DNA from: an uncultured Myxococcales bacterium
GTDB lineage: Bacteria > Myxococcota_A > UBA9042
Direction: 5' to 3'
Length of the DNA: 64,000 nt
NCBI GenBank assembly: GCA_903919145.1
Contig: CAIXGW010000251.1
Location: 16,224-80,223 of the forward strand
Shown here: piece by piece, positions 36,001 to 41,746 of the stretch
Layout of the letters: each line of letters starts with the position of its first letter
Position numbering within the stretch: position 1 is the stretch's first letter
Notes under the pieces: model-generated
Told to the model about the DNA's origin: nothing
What the model saw: the letters and a program-made list of their open reading frames with translations, nothing else
Databases searched by the model: none
Translations under genes and position numbers: made by a program

Positions 36001-37349
36001 ACCGCCGCCTGTTCTTGCAGGATGGCGTCCCGGCGACCCTGCAATTCTATGTGTCGGCGGAGTTCGGCTCAGACTCGTGCGGCTCGGACGACCTGCAGGT
36101 GCGCATCAACAATGTCAAGGTCTGGGAGTTGTGCGACAAGGTTCAGCAGGCAGACTACCTGCCCAACAGCACCTACCGCCGGGTCGAGATCAACCTACAG
36201 AAGTATGTGGGGGCACCTGCAGACTTGGAGATCGTTGCGATTGCCGACCAGAGTGACACAGGGAAGGGCTTGATTGACCTCGACAACATCCGCTTGACCG
36301 GCGCCTGCGGTCCGGCGTGCCTGGGCGCAGCCTTTGAGCCGGCCAATTTGATCGAAGGCGATGTATTGGTCGACAAGGTGGCCGAGCAGGTGCCCCAGCC
36401 GTGGACCATCAGTTCGACCAACGCCGGCTTTACCACCTGGCTGGCGGCGGCAGGCACGGGCCACAGCGGCGTGGGCTATCTGGAGGCCAAGTACGTGGGC
36501 AAGCCCAGCACCAACAAGGCGGAAACGGCCAAGCTGGTCATCTCCAAGATCCAGGTGACCACGGGAGACAAGCTGTGGCTGTCGCTGCGCGCACCCGACG
36601 TAGGCGATGCAGGCTGCGGAGCGGACGATTTCGTCATCAATGTGGCCGGCAAAGAGGCGTACCGCCGCTGCAATGCTCTGGCCAACTGGCAGACGATCTC
36701 TGTGGATCTGCCGGCAGGACAGACCGTGGACGTAGAGCTGCTGGCAATCTCTGGCAACGCCACCGCCACCAAGGGCACCTGGCAGGTCGACGACATCGTG
36801 GTGTCGGGCAAGTGCATGTACGGCTGCCTCTACACCGGCTTTGACGTCGGCAACCTGAGCAGCCAGTGGAGCACGGTCGCCCCCGAGCCGCAGCTGTGGC
36901 CGGCTTGGAAGATCACAACCGATCTGTTCAAGTCGCCCAACGCGTCGCTGCTGACCCAGTACGCCGCTCCTGCCTCGCCCAAGGCCAATGCGGCGAACCT
37001 GGCGGTCACCAAGTTCAGGGTCAAGATGCCGGTCCTGGGCGGTGTGTTCAGCTACTGGGCCAACGTGTACACGGCCAAGCCCGGTGCCTGCCCCGAAGAG
37101 TCCTTTGCCGGAATGTTTGCCACCACCCAGGCCCTGCCGGCCTCTTACGATCCGCTGGCAGACAATTCCAGCTGGTCCTTCCATATCTTCCGCCACTGCG
37201 CCAATACTTCCGGCTGGGAAAAATTCCTCAGCGAATCGCCCAGCCAGCTTAGCGGTCGCAACATTGGCCTGGCCATCATGGCCGCGCGCCGCAAAGACAG
37301 CCCGGCCTTGAAGGTCTACGTCGACGAAGTCCTGCTGATGTGCCGCTGA
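30036..37349 (+). CDS. Giant Cys-rich lipoprotein with CTDC repeats and three C-terminal beta modules
   Basis: 2,437 residues from ATG 30036 with GGAGG upstream. The signal peptide ends SAAGC, so Cys31 would be lipidated. An acidic Gly/Ser/Asp linker follows to about residue 80. From there to about 1900 lie roughly fifty-five Cys-rich modules counted by eye. In the first part they read CDDGNxCTxDxCDPxxGC, like Dictyostelium CTDC repeats. From about 1380 to 1825 they become longer paired units with CDxDxNGCTxND, then AGKCVAG, then a Cys pair and CKSTGxxxYxC. The last 510 residues form three related units of about 165 residues starting near 1927, 2090 and 2260, each with a Cys-flanked AFE/GFD start and, in the first two, CGxDDF/L then a late Cys. 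These are probably beta-sandwich domains. It is presumably a long disulfide-stapled rod displaying binding heads. The strand choice is supported by signal peptide and ribosome site. Confidence 0.88.
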   Translation: MRSSNPSRVLGNWSWLAACLTLLLGLSAAGCTEEPAKPGTTTTGDVEESEDGDAIGPGSDASADGSDSGTASDADAQIGCQTDDQCKEFPVSATKCQKAVCNKTTGKCQAGLADDGASCDDGKECTTGDKCDKSGTCEGQTACVALLDGTSVVNPCKVGSCGDAGKCEYVNKTGVACDDNNPCTSGEVCVAGGKCGTGQPKVCKDDGNSCTVETCDAKTGECSSNLQADGTACDPKNLCVGEATCTKGECKGTAVTCKLSNNPCALAYCDPLKGCAEKPIADGQACNDGDSCYEGEKCVAGKCAGALVKDIDDGNPCTKDDFDGKAATCKVDHTALSGNESCDDGQACTKSDSCKGGTCKGLDLVCNDGNACTQDQCDPTKCDANKVGCGQCTAIALKDGQACEDGNKCTGKDACKSGKCEGIDLLTTGGCDDKNVCTNDLCQPGSGCYSAPVAAGTNCNDGDSCTEVDKCAGSTCKGTPRDCKDSDPCTNDICDAKAVDYQKACTHQGFEGPCDDGSKCTSGDLCQGGVCAGAEVKCDDKNPCTIDVCDTIKGCTYKLAPGGVTKCDDGLSCTTNDYCDAGKCVAEKDLCEACSADSFCVQKYGVGDKCTGLMKCVEAAGKGKVCSIDAKTVVTCDANNDTPCSLNTCDPNSGACKPQLKVEGLSCTSTDKCITDATCSKEGNCLGASLDCDDKNSCTTDSCDPKLGCLFKPKTDGDKCDDGTICTPTEGDKCDKGQCVNPVNTCVCASDADCGKFEAQDGNLCNEKYKCTADSKGKFCKPVVGTETVCDSSKDTPCVVSTCQKDSGQCKAISKADNATCNDDNMCTLGELCTAGLCKSSKLLVCDDGNACTDDICDPSSGCLSGPKPGAGKCDDGDKCTSTDVCKNGKCLGIKVICDDGNDCTLDLCSKKDGCSNQLDNTLPCTDGDPCSINDACVDGTCKATPLTCDDKNPCTVDACDGLGGCKNIVVDGKDCDDGDPCTVSDVCKVAKCSGVVKTCDDGNACTEDACKEGTCAYLAGVGKQCDDGNACTSGDKCDKSGACTGVDTPCSDTNACIQFPNGCLPAKGCIPVTSDGITCDDGDACTWKTTCKGGACSGATIECNDSNVCTNDACDKAKGCQITQNTCDDKNPCTTDTCDKVKGCLHAAVDGALCEDGDACTEKTQCNAGKCVGTAVKCDDKNGCTIDSCAEATGCVFLPGVNTQVTCDDGDLCTTDACKEGTCVGTKKVCDDGNPCTIDECNTLKGCVITDAKEGTTCDDGDDCTGSTQCQSGQCSGGKLTCPTCAEDKDCVIYDNNDKCDGAYTCKPNANGLKQCYLNPDPVVCDSTGDSPCKKNKCQPATGQCVMQEAINGTKCEDGMGCTSGDLCMNGACKSGAPADCSAAANACNTAACKETGKPGEFACVALPKDGSPSCDSDNNGCTANDFCAAGKCVAGLPVDCTGIAGECEIGSCKSTGASSFQCITAPSKDGDPCKDGQLCTDGDFCKTGKCQAGTQPHDCSALTSTCATGTCDKTGNGGLGACIPKPQNEGKVCDADGNGCTTNDICSAGACVQGAPPDCQGETSTCATGACQSTSAATYKCVGVPKKNGLQCEADSDGCTINDSCQAGKCTAGAAPDCSSKNSVDGCQVGKCKSTGTSSYFCDIGYAKSGQTCDSDKNGCTQNDTCNGLGACISGAPVDCFGVTTGCAQGTCKSTGGNTYSCEGTPKNDGSPCDADQSGCTKDDKCAAGKCVAGAKVDCTNPKAPPTACLAATCLSSGSTTYQCDNAPLKDGTGCNADDNGCTVSDSCQLGFCAAGDMQTCAQLAGSCADGACKSTASNSYKCDLVPKESYPTLNPPVACTPTDAPTKCATGYKCQETDTKQNLGRCESTKQVGCNDGEKCTEADVCAGGKCTGGTTKDCNDFDSCTLDSCLAGKCANTAVQGCATCINEAFEDLPVEWTDTTNSAAYVKWTLSKTHPYLGVQHMRVKWQGPSKEPDAGPAEATLMHRRLFLQDGVPATLQFYVSAEFGSDSCGSDDLQVRINNVKVWELCDKVQQADYLPNSTYRRVEINLQKYVGAPADLEIVAIADQSDTGKGLIDLDNIRLTGACGPACLGAAFEPANLIEGDVLVDKVAEQVPQPWTISSTNAGFTTWLAAAGTGHSGVGYLEAKYVGKPSTNKAETAKLVISKIQVTTGDKLWLSLRAPDVGDAGCGADDFVINVAGKEAYRRCNALANWQTISVDLPAGQTVDVELLAISGNATATKGTWQVDDIVVSGKCMYGCLYTGFDVGNLSSQWSTVAPEPQLWPAWKITTDLFKSPNASLLTQYAAPASPKANAANLAVTKFRVKMPVLGGVFSYWANVYTAKPGACPEESFAGMFATTQALPASYDPLADNSSWSFHIFRHCANTSGWEKFLSESPSQLSGRNIGLAIMAARRKDSPALKVYVDEVLLMCR

Positions 37350-37735
37350 TCGGCCGCAAGCTTGGACCCTGGGGCGAGATCGCAGTGGCCCTTGGCTAGA
37401 GCAGAGTCAAAAATACTGGCGTTCTGGAGCAGGGGCAGGCGGGCACATCGCCGCTTGCCTCTGTCTGCCCGTTGCGACCGGGCTTGGCCCTGCAACAATT
37501 CGCTCGCCCGCGGGGGCCATGGAGCGGCGAAGACCCGGTCGGGTGAGGGTCGATCAGCGCCCAATCGGCCCGCGACCGCTGGCAGCACAGCGTTTCAGCC
37601 ACGCCGCAGCCGACGCGCGCCCAGACCTGGAACAAATAGTCGATGGACTGGCGCCTGGGAGTGTGTCGGCGAAACGCCGCAGTCCATGGCCAACTGTATA
37701 GGAATATTGGATTTACCGGGAAGACCGACAGGCTC
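37350..37735. other. 386-bp intergenic gap between convergent genes
   Basis: No gene is supported. The right part holds an inverted repeat ATGGACTG (37643-37650) / CAGTCCAT (37680-37687) that encloses a tight GGCG-AAA-CGCC hairpin (37668-37678). Further right is the short element match described at 37703-37739. The hairpin could act as a terminator for one of the flanking genes, but no U-tract follows. Confidence 0.5.
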
Positions 37736-37739
37736 TTAG
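37703..37739. repeat. Degraded match to the 57.5/64.0 kb repeat
   Basis: AATATTGGATTTAC at 37703-37716 resembles the hairpin arm of the element at 57550 (CTATTGGAGTTTAC). CCGACAGGCTCTTAG at 37725-37739 matches 14 of 15 bases of the terminal sequence CCGACAGGCTCCTAG found on the minus strand near 63861-63875. It overlaps the stop codon of the adjacent minus-strand gene. The conserved core between these parts is missing, so it may be a relic or chance. Confidence 0.4.
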
Positions 37740-38602
37740 CGGTCGCCCAAGTCAAGAGAGGAGGAGCGGGCGAGCTGCGAGAGCACGGCGCAGGCCTCGA
37801 TGCGGCGCAGACCGCTGTGGGCAATCGCGTCGTCCAGGGTGCGGGTGCCGTCTAGGTAGGGCAGCAGCAGCGCGACCTTGTCTAGACGGAAATAGCCCGG
37901 CGGCATGGCAGTTTCGCCCTCCCGCAGCCGGCCAAGGCGGCTCCAGGGGCCGAGCACGGTCTCATAGTACTCTACAAGCCGTTGCTCATTGTGTACCAAG
38001 AAGGCATCGATCTGCGGCGAGATCGGCGCCACGGCCAGCAACCGCTCTAAAGAGATCAGCGCGCCTTCGCGGTCGCCGATCTCAAACAAAGCACCAATGT
38101 CTTCATAGAGGATCTGCCCCACGTAGGACGGCATGATCGACTGCTTGTGGCGAATCTTGCGCTTGATCTCGGGACCCGACAGCACAATGGTGTCTGCCGA
38201 AGAAAACTGCACTGGGGCCACAGCCGCCGGGGTGGCAGACAGGACCTGGGCCTCAACCTCGGCGTTCTCTGCGTCGCTGACCTCTTCGGGTGTCAGCTCG
38301 ATCGCTTCGGCGATGTCTCCGGGCAGCTCGTCGCTCATCGACTCGATGGCGGCAGCGGGCATCTCTTCGGTGCGGGCGTGGCGGGGGACCTCTCGGCTGG
38401 CTGTCGGATTGGCCAGCCACGAGCTCAACTGGTCCAAAGCGGCCAGGACTCCCAGCGCGCGATCATCCAGCGGCAGGCCCAGGACGGCCTGATGGCGGGC
38501 GACGGCCCACTCGGCGCTGTCGGCCGCGGCCAGGGGATCGTGGGGCACGTCCGGCTCTATGGCAAAAGACGTCGTGTAGGATGTGGCGGAGGAGTAAGTC
38601 AT
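37736..38602 (-). CDS. Unknown cytoplasmic protein with TPR-like and winged-helix-like parts
   Basis: 288 residues from ATG 38602; the ribosome site is weak (CGGGAA). The frame is open further upstream but without a better start. The N-terminal 150 residues are acidic and low in conservation signals (EELTPEEVSDAENAEVEAQ type). Residues about 165-225 (IGALFEIGDREGALISLERLLAVAP) look like a TPR hairpin. The last 60 residues (YLDGTRTLDDAIAHSGL, then ACAVLSQLARSS) look like the small winged-helix tail seen at the end of DUF4388-type proteins. No signal peptide or membrane helix. A role in signalling or motility scaffolding would be typical for such proteins in myxobacteria, but there is no direct evidence. 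The stop codon lies inside a match to the window's repeat element. Confidence 0.65.
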   Translation of the reverse strand: MTYSSATSYTTSFAIEPDVPHDPLAAADSAEWAVARHQAVLGLPLDDRALGVLAALDQLSSWLANPTASREVPRHARTEEMPAAAIESMSDELPGDIAEAIELTPEEVSDAENAEVEAQVLSATPAAVAPVQFSSADTIVLSGPEIKRKIRHKQSIMPSYVGQILYEDIGALFEIGDREGALISLERLLAVAPISPQIDAFLVHNEQRLVEYYETVLGPWSRLGRLREGETAMPPGYFRLDKVALLLPYLDGTRTLDDAIAHSGLRRIEACAVLSQLARSSSLDLGDR

Positions 38603-39000
38603 TGCTGTTCCCGACTCGTTCCGTTCATCTGCGCCGCCGTGAAGAGGCGCCGCGGTGGGTTGCGCCGGACTGCTGGATTTCGCTACCTGTGCAGGCGCGA
38701 GAGACCAAGCGGCACGGCCGCGGCTGGACCGACTGCGGCCAACCGAGGCATCATACGCCAGCACCTGTGGTTTGCCAAACCTCTGTGCAGAGGGCGGGCG
38801 CGGTTGCAGGTGAATGGCCCTGGTTGTGGGCCTGCCCTAGAGGGGTTCCGCGCCCCTGGTCGGTGGCCCACGGGCGATGACTCGCCGCAGGTGGGCCAGC
38901 CATGGGTCCGGGCCTCTGGGGTCCGTGCTAGAGCAGCAAGCCAAGCCGCTGCGGCGGAGCAGAGCCCCCACCGGGACTCTTGGCTGGCAGGGAGCGACAC
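38603..39000. other. 398-bp divergent intergenic region
   Basis: It lies between the starts of the unknown minus-strand gene and the pseudouridine synthase gene and must carry both promoters. I found no clear promoter, palindrome or RNA gene in it. Open frames crossing it are codon-bias shadows. Confidence 0.5.
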
Positions 39001-40002
39001 GTGAGCAACGGCAGCGACAAAACCAGCGGCAGTGCGCCGGGCAGCGACAGGACCTTGGAGATCGCGATCGCCGCGGTCACCCGGCTGGATGTGGTCGTGG
39101 CCACCCACGCGGGGCGCAGCCGCGGCCAGGCCCAGGCGGCGATCGCCGACGGCGCAGTCTACGTCGATGGCAAGCGGATGCTGGTGCCAGGGGCGATGGT
39201 GCAGCCCGGTCAGGTCGTGCGGGTCGAGCCGCCAGCGCCAGCCGAGCGCCGCCAGATCGGCGGGGGCGGCCTGGAGGTCATCTACCGCGACGCGCGGATC
39301 CTGGTGGTGGCCAAGCCGGCCGGGCTGCCCACCCAGCCGCCGCCGCGCGGTGGCGACGCGTTGAGCCTGCGCGTCAAGAAATTGCTGGGCCCTGGTGCCT
39401 ACTTGGGCGAGGTTCACCGCCTGGACCGCGACGCATCGGGCCTGGTTGTCTATGGCCTGGACCGCGACGCGGCGGCCGATCTGGCCCGGCAATTCCGCGA
39501 CCACCAGGCCGGGCGCCGCTACCTGGCGCTGGTGCGCACCGTCAGCGGCGTAGCGGCGCAGCGCATCGACGAGCCGCTGACCGAAGTCGGGCCTGGGCGC
39601 ATGACCACTTCGGCCACTGGGGCGCCGGCTTGCAGCGAAGTCACGCCGCTGGCCGTGGACCTGGAGCGCCAACAAGCCCTGCTAGAAGTGGTCCTGCGCA
39701 CCGGCCGCAGCCACCAGATCCGCGTGCACCTGGCGTGGGCGATCGGCCCCATCGTCGGCGATGGCCAGTACGGCGACCCCGATGGGCCCTGTCCCCACGG
39801 CAGCACCACCCGGAGAATCGCCCTACACGGAGCGTGGTTGGGGCTGTACCACCCCGAAACGGGCAAGCGAATCAGCTGGGTCTGCCCGCCGCCCTTGGAC
39901 TTCTGGCCTGATGGGGTGCCCTGGCCCGCAGCCGCAGCGTGGCTTGACAGCGCCCCGACCGGTCCGCAGCGCCGGCCCGCGGAGCTGCAGCCCGCGACCT
40001 AA
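39001..40002 (+). CDS. RluA family pseudouridine synthase
   Basis: 333 residues from GTG 39001, which follows GGGAG at a normal distance. The N-terminal 85 residues form an S4-like RNA-binding domain (TRLDVVVATHAGRSRGQAQ, VYVDGKRM). The catalytic domain has VVAKPAGLPTQPP, then HRLDRDASGLVV with the nucleophile Asp142, and RSHQIRVHLAW with the conserved Arg. ADLARQFRDHQAGRRYLALV fits the RluA insert. It would isomerise specific uridines in 23S rRNA or tRNA; the site cannot be read from sequence alone. It is transcribed toward the mutase gene, 39 bp away, and may share its transcript. Confidence 0.93.
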   Translation: MSNGSDKTSGSAPGSDRTLEIAIAAVTRLDVVVATHAGRSRGQAQAAIADGAVYVDGKRMLVPGAMVQPGQVVRVEPPAPAERRQIGGGGLEVIYRDARILVVAKPAGLPTQPPPRGGDALSLRVKKLLGPGAYLGEVHRLDRDASGLVVYGLDRDAAADLARQFRDHQAGRRYLALVRTVSGVAAQRIDEPLTEVGPGRMTTSATGAPACSEVTPLAVDLERQQALLEVVLRTGRSHQIRVHLAWAIGPIVGDGQYGDPDGPCPHGSTTRRIALHGAWLGLYHPETGKRISWVCPPPLDFWPDGVPWPAAAAWLDSAPTGPQRRPAELQPAT

Positions 40003-40041
40003 GCCGCAGCCTGCCACCTCGCTTGTAGATTGGAGATCGCC

Positions 40042-41742
40042 ATGACCGCCCCCTCCTCCCTGCCCGATGCCGCCGACAACGCCGGACCGCTGACCCTTGC
40101 CCACCGCGGCTGGGCGCAGAAGCTGCTCAGCGGTGCCAAGAAGAAAGGCTTGCGCCAAGCAAAGTTCCTGCGCTCCACCGGGGCCGAAGTCGCCGACCTC
40201 TACCTGCCCGCCGATGGCTCGGGAGATGAGCACTACCTGCAGGCCCTGGGCTTTCCCGGCCAGTACCCCTACACCCGCGGCGTTCAGGCAACGATGTACC
40301 GCGGGCGCTTTTGGACGATGAGGCAGTACGCCGGCTTTGGCACCGCCACCGAGTCCAACCAGCGCTACCGCTACCTGCTGCAGCGCGGCCAGACGGGCTT
40401 GAGCGTGGCCTTCGACTTGCCAACCCAGATGGGCTACGACCCCGATGACGGCATGGCGCAAGGCGAAGTGGGCAAGGTCGGAGTGTCGATTGCCTCGGTA
40501 GAGGACATGCACCTGCTCCTGCAGGACCTGCCTCTGGACCAGGTCAGCGTCTCGATGACCATCAATGCCACGGCGACCACGCTGCTGGCGTTCTTGGTGG
40601 TGGTGGCCGAAGAGCGCGGCATCGATCCCAGGCTGCTGACCGGCACCGTCCAAAACGATATCCTAAAAGAATACATGGCGAGAGGCACTTACATCTACCC
40701 GCCGCGGCCTTCGATGCGCCTGATCACCGACCTGTTCAGCTGGTGTGCGGCGCAGGTGCCCAAGTGGAACACCATCAGCATTTCCGGCTACCACGTCCGC
40801 GAAGCTGGCTGCGACGCCGCCCAAGAGATCGCCTTCACCCTGGGCGATGGCATTGCCTATGTGCAAGCCGCGGTGGCGGCGGGCCAGGATGTGGACGACT
40901 TTGCCGGACGCTTGGCCTTTTTCTTCAACGGTCACAACAATTTCTTGGAGGAAATTGCTAAGTTCCGCGCGGCACGGCGCCTGTGGGCCACCATCATGCG
41001 CGAGCGTTTTGGTGCCCAAAAGGAAGAGAGCTGCAAGCTGCGGTTCCACACCCAGACCGCCGGATCGATGCTCACTGCCCAGCAGCCGGACAACAACATC
41101 GTGCGGGTCACGCTGCAGGCGCTGGCGGCGGTGTTGGGCGGCACCCAGTCGCTGCACACCAACTCGCGAGACGAAGCGCTGGGGCTGCCGACCGAAGCGG
41201 CGGCGCAGATCGCTTTGAGGACCCAGCAGATCATTGCCTACGAGTCGGGGGTGGCCGATGCCGTCGATCCGCTGGCCGGGTCTTACCTGATAGAGCAGTG
41301 GACCGATGACCTGCAGCGCGAAGCTCAGCGCTACCTTGACCGCATCGACGACATGGGCGGGATGGTCGCAGCCATCGAAAAAGGCTATCCGCAGCGGGCG
41401 ATCCAAGACAGCGCCTACCGCTGGCAGCAGGCCATCGAGCGCGCCGAGCAGGTCATCGTCGGCGTCAACCAGTTCAAGCAGGACAATGAGCCGCCGACCC
41501 CGGCTCTGACCCTGGACCCGCGGGTAGAGCCCGACCAGGTGGCACGGGTGCAGGCGCTGCGCGCTGGGCGCGACTCGGCCAGGTGGGCCGCGGCGATGGA
41601 AGCATTGAAGGCCGCCGCCGCCGGCACCGACAACTTGCTGCCAGCGGTCGTCCAGGCAGCCCGGGCGAGGGCGACGACAGGCGAGATCAGCCACGCGCTC
41701 CGCCAGGTGTTTGGCGTGCATCAAGAAGTCCTGGTAGTGTAA
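40042..41742 (+). CDS. Methylmalonyl-CoA mutase large-chain family protein
   Basis: 566 residues from ATG 40042 with GGAG upstream. This is the substrate-binding TIM barrel only; the B12-binding domain of about 130 residues is absent, so a separate small subunit is needed. Conserved points are [53 protein letters not shown] and [12 protein letters not shown]. Tyr96 and Arg214 occupy the positions of Tyr89 and Arg207 of Propionibacterium mutase (same 118-residue spacing). These residues select methylmalonyl/succinyl-CoA, whereas isobutyryl-CoA mutases have Phe/Gln. It therefore likely interconverts (R)-methylmalonyl-CoA and succinyl-CoA in propionate metabolism. No B12 subunit or MeaB chaperone is in the window. 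The next gene starts five bases after its stop. Confidence 0.93.
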   Translation: MTAPSSLPDAADNAGPLTLAHRGWAQKLLSGAKKKGLRQAKFLRSTGAEVADLYLPADGSGDEHYLQALGFPGQYPYTRGVQATMYRGRFWTMRQYAGFGTATESNQRYRYLLQRGQTGLSVAFDLPTQMGYDPDDGMAQGEVGKVGVSIASVEDMHLLLQDLPLDQVSVSMTINATATTLLAFLVVVAEERGIDPRLLTGTVQNDILKEYMARGTYIYPPRPSMRLITDLFSWCAAQVPKWNTISISGYHVREAGCDAAQEIAFTLGDGIAYVQAAVAAGQDVDDFAGRLAFFFNGHNNFLEEIAKFRAARRLWATIMRERFGAQKEESCKLRFHTQTAGSMLTAQQPDNNIVRVTLQALAAVLGGTQSLHTNSRDEALGLPTEAAAQIALRTQQIIAYESGVADAVDPLAGSYLIEQWTDDLQREAQRYLDRIDDMGGMVAAIEKGYPQRAIQDSAYRWQQAIERAEQVIVGVNQFKQDNEPPTPALTLDPRVEPDQVARVQALRAGRDSARWAAAMEALKAAAAGTDNLLPAVVQAARARATTGEISHALRQVFGVHQEVLVV

Positions 41743-41746
41743 TTAG

